A stretch of 64,000 nucleotides of DNA, from the NCBI RefSeq assembly GCF_900566055.1, contig NZ_UPHQ01000237.1, positions 1 to 64,000 on the forward strand, read 5' to 3'. The notes beneath the pieces were generated by a model. The model did no database searches and had not been told where the DNA came from. It saw only the letters and a list, made by a program, of their open reading frames with translations. The position numbers and the translations under genes are program-made. Source of the stretch: Mycobacterium innocens (GTDB lineage Bacteria > Actinomycetota > Actinomycetes > Mycobacteriales > Mycobacteriaceae). Below are positions 9,221-18,618 of this stretch, piece by piece; position 1 is the stretch's first letter; each line of letters opens with the position of its first letter.

Positions 9221-11365
9221 CTACGTCAGAGACTCGGGCGGCAGGAAACGGTCGCCATACTTGGCGGCCAACTCCTTGGCACGGGCCACAAAGGCTTCCT
9301 TGCCGATCCCGGCCGGCCCCTGGTAACCCACGATGAACTGCGCGCTGCCGCCGGTCCACGGCGGGTAGCCGATGCCCATGATCGACCCGATGTTGGCGTC
9401 GGCCGTGGACGTCAGCACCCCCTCGTCGAGGCACTTCCGGGTCTCCAGCGCCTCGGCGAACAGCATCCGGTCGATCATGTCCTGCAGCGGCGGCGCCGAC
9501 GTCCCCGACTTGAACGTCTCCCGCAGCCCCGGCCACAAGCCGGATCGCTTACCGTCGACGTATTCGTAGAAGCCCGCACCCTTGAGCCGGCCGGACCGCC
9601 CGAGCTCGATCATCTTCTCGACGACCGCCTCGGCGGGATGCGGCTCGTAGGTGCCGCCCGCATCCTCGACCGCCTTACGGGTGGCGAGGGCGATCTTGTG
9701 CATCAGCTCCAGGTTGAGCTCATCGGACAGCTGCAGCGGCGGCGCCGGGTACCCGGCCTGCGAGCCGGCCTGTTCGATCGACGCCGGCTCCACGCCCTCG
9801 CCGAGCATCGCCAGCGCCTCGTTGACGAAGGTGCCGATGACCCGTGAGGTGAAGAACCCGCGGCTGTCGTTGACCACGATCGGGGTCTTGCCGATGGCCA
9901 GCGTGTAGTCGAACACCCGGGCCAGTGCCTCGTCAGATGTCTTCTCGCCCTTGATGATTTCGACCAGCGGCATCTTGTCGACCGGTGAGAAGAAGTGGAT
10001 CCCGATGAAGTCCTCCTGCCGCTTGACGCCGGTCGCCAGACCGGTGATCGGCAACGTGGAGGTGTTGGACCCGAGGACCGCATTGGGCTCGACGATGTCT
10101 TCGATCTCCTGGAACACCTTGTGCTTGAGTTCCTGGTTCTCGAAGACGGCCTCGACGACAAAGTCAACACCCTTGAGATCCGCGGGGTCGCCCGTCGGGG
10201 TGATGCGCGCCAGCAGGGCATCGCTGCGCTCCTGCGTGGTGCGACCCCGCTCCAGCGCCTTGGCCTCCAGCTTTTCGGAGTAGCCCTTGCCCTTCTGCGC
10301 GGCTTCCAAACTGACGTCCTTGAGCACCACGTCATAGCCGGCCTTGGCCGAGACGTAGGCGATACCCGCGCCCATCATGCCCGCGCCCAGCACCCCGATC
10401 TTCTTGATCGGGGTCTTGGCGATCCCGTCGGGACGCGACCCGCCGGCATTGATGGCCTGCAGGTCGAAGAAGAACGCCTGGATCATGTTCTTGGCGACCT
10501 GGCCGGTGACCAGCGAGGCGAAGTACCGGCTCTCGATCCGGCTGGCCGTGTCGAAGTCCACCTGCGCGCCCTCGACCGCGGCGGCCAGGATGGCCTTAGG
10601 CGCCGGCATCGGCGCACCCTTGAGCTGCTTGCGCAGCAACGCGGGGAATGACGGCAGGATCGACGCCAACCCGGGGGACGACGGGGTGCCGCCGGGAATC
10701 TTGTAGCCCTTCTTGTCCCACGGCTGCTCGTGGGCGTCCGGGTTGGCCTTGATCCAAGCCTTGGCGGCGGGCACCAATTCCTCGACGGTGGGCAGCAATT
10801 CGTCGACTAGTCCGATTTCTTTGGCCTTGGCCGGCTTGAACCGGGTGCCTTGCGACAGGATGCTGACGAACGCGTTCTGGATCCCGAACATCCGCACCGT
10901 GCGCGTCACGCCGCCGCCGCCGGGCAGCAGGCCCAGCGTCACCTCGGGCAGGCCGAGCTGGCTGCCCTTGACGTCCGCCGCGATGCGGTGGTGGCAGGCC
11001 AGCGCGATCTCGAGTCCGCCGCCAAGGGCGGCGCCGTTGATCGCGGCGACCACGGGCTTGCCCAGCGTCTCCAGGGTGCGCAGTTGCTTCTTGACCGTCT
11101 CGACAGTGTCGAACGATTGTCCGGCGTCCTCGGGCCCGGCCTTGATCATGGATGTGAGATCACCGCCGGCGAAGAAGGTCTTCTTCGCGCTGGTGATCAC
11201 CACGCCGGTGATCGAATCCTTTTCGGCGACAAGGCGATCCACGGCCTTGCCCATCGACTCGATGTAGGCCTCGTTCATCACGTTGGCCGACCCCGACGGG
11301 TCGTCCATGGTCAGCGTGACAATGCCGTCGGCATCCTTGTCCCACTGGATTGTATTGTCGGGCAT
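9221..11365 (-). CDS. fadB: Bifunctional enoyl-CoA hydratase/3-hydroxyacyl-CoA dehydrogenase FadB
   Basis: 714 aa, alpha subunit of the trifunctional beta-oxidation complex. The crotonase domain (1-~190) has the oxyanion stretch ALGGGLE with Glu119 and a second catalytic glutamate Glu141 in LPEVTLGLLPG. The dehydrogenase domain starts near 320 with the Rossmann motif GVLGAGMMGAG (324-334) and has the catalytic His457 in GIHFFSPVDKMP. The ATG at 11365 was chosen over a long upstream frame because it starts MPDNTIQW and lies 5 bp after the fadA stop. Forms an operon with fadA, as in M. tuberculosis Rv0859-Rv0860. Confidence 0.95.
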   Translation of the reverse strand: MPDNTIQWDKDADGIVTLTMDDPSGSANVMNEAYIESMGKAVDRLVAEKDSITGVVITSAKKTFFAGGDLTSMIKAGPEDAGQSFDTVETVKKQLRTLETLGKPVVAAINGAALGGGLEIALACHHRIAADVKGSQLGLPEVTLGLLPGGGGVTRTVRMFGIQNAFVSILSQGTRFKPAKAKEIGLVDELLPTVEELVPAAKAWIKANPDAHEQPWDKKGYKIPGGTPSSPGLASILPSFPALLRKQLKGAPMPAPKAILAAAVEGAQVDFDTASRIESRYFASLVTGQVAKNMIQAFFFDLQAINAGGSRPDGIAKTPIKKIGVLGAGMMGAGIAYVSAKAGYDVVLKDVSLEAAQKGKGYSEKLEAKALERGRTTQERSDALLARITPTGDPADLKGVDFVVEAVFENQELKHKVFQEIEDIVEPNAVLGSNTSTLPITGLATGVKRQEDFIGIHFFSPVDKMPLVEIIKGEKTSDEALARVFDYTLAIGKTPIVVNDSRGFFTSRVIGTFVNEALAMLGEGVEPASIEQAGSQAGYPAPPLQLSDELNLELMHKIALATRKAVEDAGGTYEPHPAEAVVEKMIELGRSGRLKGAGFYEYVDGKRSGLWPGLRETFKSGTSAPPLQDMIDRMLFAEALETRKCLDEGVLTSTADANIGSIMGIGYPPWTGGSAQFIVGYQGPAGIGKEAFVARAKELAAKYGDRFLPPESLT

Positions 11366-11370
11366 AACTT

Positions 11371-12582
11371 TTAAACCCTCTCGATAACCGTCGCGACGCC
11401 CATGCCGCCGCCGATACATAGCGTGACGAGCGCCCGTCGGGCATTGCGGCGCTCCAGTTCGTCGACCATAGTGCCCAGGATCATCGCGCCGGTAGCGCCC
11501 AGCGGGTGGCCCATCGCGATGGCGCCGCCGTTGACGTTGAGCTTCTCGTCGGGGATGTTCAGGTCCTTCTGGAATTTCAGCACCACCGACGCGAACGCCT
11601 CGTTGAGCTCGAACAGGTCGATGTCGTCGACGGTCAGCCCGGCCCGGTCGAGCACCTTGAGGGTGGCCGGGGTGGGCCCGGTCAGCATGATCACCGGGTC
11701 GGCGCCGCTGGTGGCGGTGGCCACGATGCGGGCCCGCGGGGTGAGGCCCTGCGCTTGCCCGGCCTTCTCGCTGCCGATCATCACCAGGGCCGCACCGTCG
11801 ACGATCCCGGAGCTGTTGCCGCCGGTGTGGACGTGGTTGATCTTCTCCACCCAGTGGTACTTCTGCAGCGCGACGTCGTCGAAGCCGCCCATCGCCGCCA
11901 AGCCCTCGAAGGCCGGCTTCAGCTTGGCCAGACCTTCCATGGTGGTGTCGGGCCGCATGTGCTCGTCGTGGTCGAGAATCAGCAGGCCGTTCTGATCGCG
12001 GACCGGAACCACCGACTTGGCGAAGTAGCCACCCGACCATGCGGCGGCGGCCCTCTCCTGGCTGCGCAACGCGTAGCGGTCGACGTCTTCGCGGGAGAAG
12101 CCCTCGATGGTGGCGATCAGGTCGGCGCCGATGCCCTGCGGAACGAACATGACGTCATAGTTGGTCTCCGGGTCCAGGCCCATGGCGCCGCCGTCGGAAC
12201 CCATCGGAACGCGGCTCATGGATTCGACGCCGCCGGCCAGCACCAGGTCGTCCCACCCGGAGCGGACCTTCTGCGCGGCGGTGTTGACGGCCTCGAGGCC
12301 CGATGCGCAGAACCGGTTGAGCTGCACACCGCCGGAGGTGACCGGCATGCCCGACGCCAGCACCGCGGCCCGGGCAATGTCACCACCCTGGTCACCGACG
12401 GGTGAGACGCAGCCCAGGATGACGTCGCTGATCAGGTTCTCGTCCAGGTCGGGGTTGCGCTTGCGCAGCTCCTCGATCAGGCCGACGACCAGGCTCAAGG
12501 GCTTGACCTCGTGCAACGATCCGTTCTTCTGCTTGCCACGCGGGGTGCGGATGGCCTCGTAGATAAAGGCTTCTTCGGGCAT
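11371..12582 (-). CDS. fadA: Acetyl-CoA acyltransferase (3-ketoacyl-CoA thiolase) FadA
   Basis: 403 aa, beta subunit that cleaves 3-ketoacyl-CoA with CoA. The thiolase triad is complete: nucleophile Cys92 in [11 protein letters not shown], His359 in [10 protein letters not shown] and Cys389 in CIGGGMG. First gene of the fadA-fadB operon; the ATG at 12582 opens [16 protein letters not shown]. It diverges from dapC across 374 bp that contain an inverted repeat at 12663-12682. Confidence 0.96.
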   Translation of the reverse strand: MPEEAFIYEAIRTPRGKQKNGSLHEVKPLSLVVGLIEELRKRNPDLDENLISDVILGCVSPVGDQGGDIARAAVLASGMPVTSGGVQLNRFCASGLEAVNTAAQKVRSGWDDLVLAGGVESMSRVPMGSDGGAMGLDPETNYDVMFVPQGIGADLIATIEGFSREDVDRYALRSQERAAAAWSGGYFAKSVVPVRDQNGLLILDHDEHMRPDTTMEGLAKLKPAFEGLAAMGGFDDVALQKYHWVEKINHVHTGGNSSGIVDGAALVMIGSEKAGQAQGLTPRARIVATATSGADPVIMLTGPTPATLKVLDRAGLTVDDIDLFELNEAFASVVLKFQKDLNIPDEKLNVNGGAIAMGHPLGATGAMILGTMVDELERRNARRALVTLCIGGGMGVATVIERV

Positions 12583-12956
12583 GTCGATTTCCTGTTCGGG
12601 GGAAAGGGGGCTAGATCCGTCTTCAAGACTAGGTCCAGTAGGGGAACACTAACAGGGTCCTCGGCCAACCTGTTGGTTGGCCAAGAGTCTGCAGGTCAGC
12701 GCAGTTGTGGAAATTGTGCGCCGCAGCTGTCGCACCGGCCACATGGGTTGCTGGCCCCGGCCAGGTCCCAGGGCCCGGAATTTGTCGCGGAAAGGCGGGC
12801 ACAGCGAGCGTTCCCCTTCCGCCTGAGGCCAATTGGACCAATGAGGCCAGTGGGGTCAATGGATCTAACAGTGCCTATGCGGCAGATGTGATAAGCGCTG
12901 CCCGTCAGTGGTCGCACCGCCGTTCGGCATCATCGCCGCGCCTAAGCTCGTCTGCC
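12583..12956. other. 374-bp divergent intergenic region fadA/dapC
   Basis: No credible gene was seen. It holds a perfect inverted repeat (12663-12682) on the fadA side. On the dapC side the block TGAGGCCAATTGGACCAATG is repeated imperfectly just after it, between about 12823 and 12862; inside it ATTGGACCAAT (12832-12842) is palindromic. Promoters for both genes should be here, but no clear -10/-35 pair stands out. Confidence 0.6.
12663..12682. promoter_or_regulatory. Perfect inverted repeat upstream of fadA
   Basis: GGCCAACC-TGTT-GGTTGGCC, 8-bp arms with a 4-nt centre, 81-100 bp before the fadA start. It may be an operator for a beta-oxidation regulator or a leader hairpin; sequence alone does not decide. 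Confidence 0.45.
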
Positions 12957-14147
12957 ATGACGGTGTCGCGGCTGCAGCCCTACGCGACGACGGTGTTCGC
13001 CGAGATGTCGGCGCTGGCCGCGCGGGTAGGCGCGGTGAACCTCGGGCAGGGGTTTCCCGACGAGGACGGGCCACCGGCGATGCTCAAGGCCGCACAAGAC
13101 GCCATCGCCGGCGGCGCCAACCAATATCCGCCGGGGATGGGTATCGCGGCCCTGCGGCAGGCCATCGCCGCCCAGCGCCGCCGGCGTTTCGGTATCGAGT
13201 ACGACCCGGACACCGAGGTGCTGGTCACGGTCGGGGCGACCGAAGCCATTGCCGCGTCCGTGCTGGGCCTCGTCGAGCCCGGCTCGGAGGTTCTGCTGAT
13301 CGAGCCGTTCTACGACTCCTACTCGCCGGTCGTGGCGATGGCCGGCGCGCATCGAGTTTCCGTGCCGCTGGTGGCCGACGGCCGCGGCTTTGCCCTGGAC
13401 GCCGACGCGTTGCGACGCGCCGTGACGCCACGCACCCGGGCGTTGATCGTCAACTCACCGCACAATCCGACCGGCGCGGTGCTTGGCCGGGCCGAGCTGG
13501 CGGCCATCGCGGAGATCGCAGTGACCGCAGACCTTTTGGTGATCACCGACGAGGTATACGAACACTTGGTATTTGACGGCCACGATCACCTGCCGCTGGC
13601 CGGTTTCGACGGCATGGCCGGACGGACGATCACGATCTCGAGCGCGGCCAAGATGTTCAACTGCACCGGCTGGAAGATCGGATGGGCTTGCGGCCCTGCG
13701 CAACTCATCGCCGGGGTGCGCGCGGCCAAACAGTATCTGAGCTATGTGGGCGGCGCACCGTTTCAGCCGGCGGTGGCCCTTGCGCTAAACAGCGAGGACG
13801 ACTGGGTGGCCGCGCTGCGCAGTTCCCTGCAGACCAGACGCGATCGGCTGGCCTCGGGATTGACCGAGATCGGTTTCGAGGTGCACGACAGCTACGGCAC
13901 CTACTTCGTGTGCGCCGACCCGCGTCCGCTGGGCTACCACGACAGCGCGGCATTCTGCGCGGCGCTGCCGGTGAAGGCTGGGGTGGCCGCCATCCCGATG
14001 TCGGCGTTCTGCGACCCCGCGGCACAGCACGCCGACCTGTGGAATCACCTGGTGCGCTTCGCCTTCTGCAAACGCGAGGACACCCTCGACGAGGCGATCA
14101 GGCGACTTGCCACACTACGCGACGGGGCTATCCGGCCTTGCCCATGA
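12957..14147 (+). CDS. dapC: N-succinyldiaminopimelate aminotransferase, PLP fold type I
   Basis: 396 aa. Assigned to DapC by synteny and length with Rv0858c; it transfers an amino group in lysine/meso-diaminopimelate synthesis. PLP motifs: NSPHNPTG 166-173, DEVYEHL 198-204 and the Schiff-base lysine Lys232 in SSAAKMFNCTGWKIG. The ATG at 12957 (MTVSRLQPY) was chosen over a longer frame from 12705 whose extension is intergenic-like. Its stop overlaps the convergent SRPBCC gene tail by 20 bp. The family also includes kynurenine aminotransferase-like enzymes, so substrate is inferred. Confidence 0.88.
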   Translation: MTVSRLQPYATTVFAEMSALAARVGAVNLGQGFPDEDGPPAMLKAAQDAIAGGANQYPPGMGIAALRQAIAAQRRRRFGIEYDPDTEVLVTVGATEAIAASVLGLVEPGSEVLLIEPFYDSYSPVVAMAGAHRVSVPLVADGRGFALDADALRRAVTPRTRALIVNSPHNPTGAVLGRAELAAIAEIAVTADLLVITDEVYEHLVFDGHDHLPLAGFDGMAGRTITISSAAKMFNCTGWKIGWACGPAQLIAGVRAAKQYLSYVGGAPFQPAVALALNSEDDWVAALRSSLQTRRDRLASGLTEIGFEVHDSYGTYFVCADPRPLGYHDSAAFCAALPVKAGVAAIPMSAFCDPAAQHADLWNHLVRFAFCKREDTLDEAIRRLATLRDGAIRPCP

Positions 14148-14568
14148 TGTGATTTCGCAGTCCCTCCAGGGCGGCGTGCAGGACCTTCTTGCGCGCCCGC
14201 TTGATCCAGAACTCGGGCAGCGGCGCCGACGGCTCGACCGTGAGGGTGAACCGCACCCGGGTCTTGTCTTCCCCCTCGCGGCGCAGGTTGTACTCGCCGT
14301 GCTGCCCGTGCTGCTGAGCGGTCTTGTGGGCGTCCCAGACCATCCAGTCCGGACCCCAGTGGTATTCGAGCAGTTGGGTGTCCACGATGCCGGTCACTTT
14401 GACGGTGACCTTCACGTGGTGCGGCCGACCGTCGGGATGGGTGTCGACGACCTCGACCCGCTTGTGCACCGAAGACCACGACGGCACCGCGTCCATGTCG
14501 GCGAGCGCCTCCATGATCACCTCAGGGGGCGCATCAATGACGATTTCGCTCGACGCTTGGACAGCCAC
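14128..14568 (-). CDS. SRPBCC/START-like lipid-binding fold protein, Rv0857-like
   Basis: 146 aa, soluble. Polyketide cyclase/dehydrase-type SRPBCC domain: SEIVIDAPPEVIMEALADM, WSSVHKRVEVVD and the C-terminal helix. The GTG at 14568 aligns with the starts of its two paralogues downstream; a GTG at 14574 is also possible. It is the first of three related genes (with 14619 and 16216) around far, matching Rv0857, Rv0856 and Rv0854. These proteins bind hydrophobic ligands; the ligand is unknown. Confidence 0.82.
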   Translation of the reverse strand: MAVQASSEIVIDAPPEVIMEALADMDAVPSWSSVHKRVEVVDTHPDGRPHHVKVTVKVTGIVDTQLLEYHWGPDWMVWDAHKTAQQHGQHGEYNLRREGEDKTRVRFTLTVEPSAPLPEFWIKRARKKVLHAALEGLRNHIMGKAG

Positions 14569-14618
14569 TGCCACCAAGTTAGCAACCACGGGCCGGCTTG
14601 CGGCGCGGCGGAACGGAA

Positions 14619-15074
14619 CTATGTCAGATGATCCCGGTCGCTGCGGCCGCTGATCAGTTCGGTCAGCCCCTTCGCCGCGGCATCCAGCACGTGTTCGCTG
14701 GCCCGCTTGACGATGAAGCCGGGAATCGGGCCGGCCGGTTCGACGGTGATGTCGAACCGCACCCGTGACGAGTCGACGCCTTCGGGCTTGACGGTGGTCT
14801 CGATGTGCTGGCCATGCTGCTGGAAAGTCTGGTCGGCATCCCAGCACATCCAGTCCGGGCCCCAGTGATATTCCAGGATCTCCTTGTCGACCAGCCCCAG
14901 AATTTTGACCACGGCTTTCACATGATGGGGGCGCCCGTCCGGGTAATAGTCGATCACTTCCACCCGTTTGTGCAGCGGTGACCAGGATGTCAGCACGCTC
15001 ACATCTGCCAGCGCCTCCATGACCACTTCCGGAGGCGCATCGATGATGATCTCCCGCGATGCTTTGACGGCCAC
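14619..15074 (-). CDS. SRPBCC/START-like protein, Rv0856-like
   Basis: 151 aa. A close paralogue of the neighbouring gene: REIIIDAPPEVVMEALADV, LHKRVEVIDYYPDGRPHHVK and EYHWGPDWMCWDA are shared almost residue for residue. The GTG at 15074 gives a start equal to its paralogues; a TTG at 15083 would add three residues. It lies between the Rv0857 homologue (50 bp) and far, on the same strand, and may be cotranscribed with them. Confidence 0.82.
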   Translation of the reverse strand: MAVKASREIIIDAPPEVVMEALADVSVLTSWSPLHKRVEVIDYYPDGRPHHVKAVVKILGLVDKEILEYHWGPDWMCWDADQTFQQHGQHIETTVKPEGVDSSRVRFDITVEPAGPIPGFIVKRASEHVLDAAAKGLTELISGRSDRDHLT

Positions 15075-15130
15075 CAAGCTCAAGCTAGCAACGCCGCCCT
15101 ATTCGCGGACGTGTTCGGGACAATAGGTGA

Positions 15131-16210
15131 CTACCAATTTATTTCGTCGATCGGTGTGGTCGCGGCCGGCGGTGCCGCGACCGGTCCGGCCGGGGTGCGC
15201 GAGAAGCGCGGCGCGGGCGCGGCCTGGTCCACACCGTGGACGTTGATCACCGTCGACCGGGCTCTCAAGTGGGCGTTGCCGGCCGCTTCGCTCCAGGTCA
15301 GTACCGGAGTCACACACGCGTCGGTGCCGGCGAAGACCTCGGTCCACTCGTCGCGGGTCCGGCCGGCGAACCGCTCGGCGAAGATGTCGCGCATCCGCGG
15401 GTACGAGCCGACGTCGAGCTGGTTGGGCACGTCGTCGGCCGTCAGGTCGAGCCCGGCCAGCAGCGCCGCGAAGAACTGCGGCTCGATGGCACCCACCGCC
15501 AGGAATTTGCCGTCGGCGGTTTCATAGCAACGGTAGAACGGGGCGCCGCCGTCGAGCAGGAACGATTCGCGTTCGTCGCGCAAACTTCCGATTGCCTTCA
15601 TGGTCCACATCATCTGGGCCAGCACGCTGACCCCGTCGACCATCGCGGCGTCGATCACCTGCCCCTTGCCCGACCGCTCCCGCTCATACAGCGCGGCCAC
15701 GACGCCCAGCAGCACCAGCATGGAGCCGCCGCCGAAGTCGGCGACCAGGTTCAGCGGCGGCATCGGCGGCCGGTCGGCGTAGCCGAGCGCCGACAAGGCA
15801 CCGGTCTGCGACAGGTAGTTGATGTCGTGGCCGGCGGTCGAAGCCAGCGGCCCGTCCTGTCCCCAGCCGGTGATGCGCGCGAAGATCAGTCGCGGATTGA
15901 CCGCCGCGCAGTCGTCGGGACCGATGCCGAGCCGCTCGCAGGTGCCGGGCCGAAAGCAGTCCAGCAGCACATCGGCCTTGGCGGCCAACGCCAGCAATGC
16001 ACCGGGCTGCGCCTTGACATCCAGGTCCACGATCCGCTTCCCGCGATGCAGCAGATCCCGGTCCTCGGACGGCATGGTCAACCCGCCGGGACGGCGCACC
16101 CGCACCACGTCGGCGCCGAGGTCGGCCAGCACCATCCCGGCATGCGGACCGGGTCCGATGCCGCCGAGTTCGATGACCTTCACCCCGGCCAAGGGCCCCC
16201 CGCCGGTCAC
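15131..16210 (-). CDS. far: CaiB/BaiF-family alpha-methylacyl-CoA racemase Far
   Basis: 359 aa from the GTG at 16210, the length of M. tuberculosis Far (Rv0855). Type III CoA-transferase fold. His128 and Asp158 (GHDINYLS; LVADFGG) with Glu243 (GAIEPQFF) match the His126/Asp156/Glu241 set of the structurally known mycobacterial racemase MCR, so racemisation of 2-methylacyl-CoA, needed to degrade branched chains such as sterol tails, is a fair call. A longer frame reaching 16765 runs through the next gene and is rejected. Confidence 0.9.
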   Translation of the reverse strand: MTGGGPLAGVKVIELGGIGPGPHAGMVLADLGADVVRVRRPGGLTMPSEDRDLLHRGKRIVDLDVKAQPGALLALAAKADVLLDCFRPGTCERLGIGPDDCAAVNPRLIFARITGWGQDGPLASTAGHDINYLSQTGALSALGYADRPPMPPLNLVADFGGGSMLVLLGVVAALYERERSGKGQVIDAAMVDGVSVLAQMMWTMKAIGSLRDERESFLLDGGAPFYRCYETADGKFLAVGAIEPQFFAALLAGLDLTADDVPNQLDVGSYPRMRDIFAERFAGRTRDEWTEVFAGTDACVTPVLTWSEAAGNAHLRARSTVINVHGVDQAAPAPRFSRTPAGPVAAPPAATTPIDEINW

Positions 16211-16215
16211 GGTGG

Positions 16216-16659
16216 CTAGCCGCCCTTCTTGACCTTGAGTACCCGCTTGCGCAGCCCGTCGGTATTCAGCTCCATGATCCCTTTCATGACCCGTTTGATC
16301 ATGAAGCCGGGCAGCGGCACCAGCGGGTCCAGGCCCAGGTCGAACCTCGTTCGCGTCTTGTCGCCTTCCGAGGTCAGCGTGTAGCTCCCTTCCTGGTTGC
16401 GGGACGCCTTCCCGCTTTCCTGCGTCCAGGTGACGCCGTCGTCGCGCCAGGTGTAAGCGAGCACGATCTCGTCCGTGACCCCGGCGGTCTTGACTTTCAT
16501 CCGGGCGCGCCGCGGCCGGCCATCCTCGTCGCGGTCGAGCACTTCTGCGCTCTGATGGATGTCGGACCACTCGGGCATTGCCTCGACGTCGGCGACCACG
16601 TCGAGGATCTCCTTGGGACTTGCTTCGATGACTACTTCGCGGGATTCCTTGACTGCCAT
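16216..16659 (-). CDS. SRPBCC/START-like protein, Rv0854-like
   Basis: 147 aa, third SRPBCC paralogue in this cluster: MAVKESREVVIEASPKEILDV at the start, WSDIHQSAEVLDRDEDGRPR in the middle and a basic C-terminus (KRVLKVKKGG). It is 5 bp before far on the same strand, so the two form an operon. Diverges from pdc with 65 bp between starts. Ligand unknown. Confidence 0.85.
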   Translation of the reverse strand: MAVKESREVVIEASPKEILDVVADVEAMPEWSDIHQSAEVLDRDEDGRPRRARMKVKTAGVTDEIVLAYTWRDDGVTWTQESGKASRNQEGSYTLTSEGDKTRTRFDLGLDPLVPLPGFMIKRVMKGIMELNTDGLRKRVLKVKKGG

Positions 16660-16724
16660 GGCGCCGACGATAGCGCGACCGCGTCATTGCCGGAATGATT
16701 TCGGCCGGGCGTACCGTCGTCTTC

Positions 16725-18419
16725 GTGACCGATCGTGCGGCTGGCCTCAACGAACCCGTGTACACCGTCGGCGACTACCTGCTCGACCGCCTCGCCGAAC
16801 TCGGCGTTTCCGAAATCTTCGGCGTGCCCGGGGACTACAACCTGGAGTTCCTCGACCATATCGTGGCCCATCCGGCCATCCGGTGGGTGGGCAACGCCAA
16901 CGAGCTCAACGCCGGCTACGCCGCCGACGGCTACGGGCGGTTGCGCGGAATGTCAGCTGTGGTAACGACATTCGGTGTCGGAGAACTGTCGGCGGCCAAT
17001 GCGATCGCAGGCAGCTACGCCGAGCATGTGCCGGTGGTCCACATCGTCGGCGGCCCCTCCAAAGACGCCCAGGGCACCCGGCGAGCGCTGCACCATTCGC
17101 TCGGCGACGGCGACTTCGAACACTTCCTTCGGATCAGCCGCGAAATCACCTGCGCGCAAGCCAATCTCATGCCGGCAACGGCATGCCGGGAGATCGACCG
17201 GGTGCTGTGTGAGGTGCGGGAGCAGAAGCGGCCCGGATACCTACTGCTGTCCACCGACGTGGCCCGCTTCCCCACCGAAGCGCCCGGCGCCCCGCTGCCC
17301 CGCTACGGTGGCGGCACCAGCCCGCGCGCGCTGTCGCTGTTCACCGAAGCTGCCGCCGCACTGATCGGCGAGCACCAACTCACCGTGCTCGCCGACCTGC
17401 TGGTCCATCGATTGCGGGCGGTCGGCGAGCTGGAGGCGTTGCTGTCCACCGACGTGGTGCCGCATGCCACGCTGATGTGGGGAAAGAGTCTGCTCGACGA
17501 GAGCTCTCCCAACTTTCTGGGCATCTATGCCGGAGCCGCCAGCGCGGAGCGGGTACGTAAGGCGATCGAGCAGGCGCCGGTGCTGGTAACGGCCGGGGTG
17601 GTGTTCACCGACATGGTCAGCGGGTTCTTCAGCCAGCGGATCGACCCGGCGCGCACCATCGACATCGGCCAGTACCAAAGCACCGTGGCCGGCCGGGTGT
17701 TCGCCCCGCTCGAGATGAGCGCCGCCCTGCGCGCGCTGGCCGAGATCCTGACCCGCCGCGGGATAAGCTCACCCCCCGTGCCGGCGCCGGATGACCACCG
17801 GCCGGCGCCGGCACCGAGGCGCGAGGACCCGCTGACCCAACGGATGCTGTGGGACCGGGTCAACGACGCGCTCACCCCCGGCAACGTGGTGCTGGCCGAG
17901 CAGGGCACCTCGTTCTACGGCATGGCGGACCACCGGTTGCCGCACGGCGTCACCTTCATCGGCCAACCCCTTTGGGGCTCAATCGGTTACACACTACCGG
18001 CGGCGCTCGGGGCCGCGGTGGCCCACCGTGACCGCAGGACGGTGCTGTTGATCGGCGACGGGGCCGCTCAACTGACCGTCCAGGAGATCGGCAACTTTTC
18101 CCGCGAGGGCTTGGCCCCGGTCATCGTGGTGGTCAACAACGACGGCTACACCATCGAGCGGGCGATACACGGCGAGACGGCCCCCTACAACGACATCGTC
18201 GACTGGAGTTGGACCGCCATCCCCAGCGCGCTGGGAGTGACCGATCACCTGGCGTTCCGGGCGCAGACGTACGGCGAACTCGACGACGCGCTCACCGCGG
18301 CCGCGGCGCACCGGGACCGCTTGGTGCTCGTCGAGGCGGTGCTGCCGCGGCTCGAAATCCCGCACCTGCTCGGCGATCTCGTCGCACCCACGTCGGCGGA
18401 CGGCACCGCGCGCCGCTGA
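16725..18419 (+). CDS. pdc: Thiamine-diphosphate alpha-keto-acid decarboxylase
   Basis: 564 aa from the GTG at 16725. Decarboxylates branched-chain or pyruvate-type 2-keto acids to aldehydes. Pyr domain with the ThDP-activating glutamate in [16 protein letters not shown], and PP domain with the GDG...NN metal/ThDP motif ([16 protein letters not shown] to VVVNNDGYT). [17 protein letters not shown] to IFGVPGDYN is nearly as in Rv0853c. In M. tuberculosis the next gene is fadD16; here the neighbour is different, so synteny ends at this gene. Confidence 0.92.
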   Translation: MTDRAAGLNEPVYTVGDYLLDRLAELGVSEIFGVPGDYNLEFLDHIVAHPAIRWVGNANELNAGYAADGYGRLRGMSAVVTTFGVGELSAANAIAGSYAEHVPVVHIVGGPSKDAQGTRRALHHSLGDGDFEHFLRISREITCAQANLMPATACREIDRVLCEVREQKRPGYLLLSTDVARFPTEAPGAPLPRYGGGTSPRALSLFTEAAAALIGEHQLTVLADLLVHRLRAVGELEALLSTDVVPHATLMWGKSLLDESSPNFLGIYAGAASAERVRKAIEQAPVLVTAGVVFTDMVSGFFSQRIDPARTIDIGQYQSTVAGRVFAPLEMSAALRALAEILTRRGISSPPVPAPDDHRPAPAPRREDPLTQRMLWDRVNDALTPGNVVLAEQGTSFYGMADHRLPHGVTFIGQPLWGSIGYTLPAALGAAVAHRDRRTVLLIGDGAAQLTVQEIGNFSREGLAPVIVVVNNDGYTIERAIHGETAPYNDIVDWSWTAIPSALGVTDHLAFRAQTYGELDDALTAAAAHRDRLVLVEAVLPRLEIPHLLGDLVAPTSADGTARR

Positions 18420-18420
18420 C

Positions 18421-18606
18421 TCAGGACCGGTGCGGTGTCCGCTCCGCCGCCAAGGAACCAAGGATCGCGCGAATGGTGTGCCGGCAACGTCCGCAGTCGG
18501 CGCCCGCTCCGCAGGCTTGGGCGACATCCTTGGTGGTCGAGGCGCCGGCAGCAACGGTCTCGGCCACCATCTGGCTGGTGACGCCGTTACACAGGCAGAC
18601 GTACAT
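18421..18606 (-). CDS. Bacterioferritin-associated ferredoxin-like [2Fe-2S] protein
   Basis: 61 aa, BFD-like Fer2 domain. Cys4 and Cys6 (MYVCLCNGV) and Cys38/Cys41 (ADCGRC) are the four expected ligands; Cys32 is extra. Bfd reduces bacterioferritin to release iron. No bacterioferritin gene is in the window, so its partner must be elsewhere. It is convergent with pdc, the stops lying 1 bp apart, and follows the ABM-like gene on its own strand by 12 bp. Confidence 0.85.
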   Translation of the reverse strand: MYVCLCNGVTSQMVAETVAAGASTTKDVAQACGAGADCGRCRHTIRAILGSLAAERTPHRS

Positions 18607-18618
18607 CGAGCGATCCGC

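Noticed and set aside
8995-9336. Repetitive frames across the minisatellite on both strands
   Set aside because: Their repeat character is a consequence of the 15-bp array (divisible by three in every frame); no start context or homology.
11366-12040. N-terminal extension giving a 939-aa FadB
   Set aside because: The extension is a shadow of fadA; the ATG at 11365 gives the family start and length.
16211-16765. Extended frame making Far 544 aa
   Set aside because: It would overlap the SRPBCC gene entirely; the GTG at 16210 gives the known 359-aa length.
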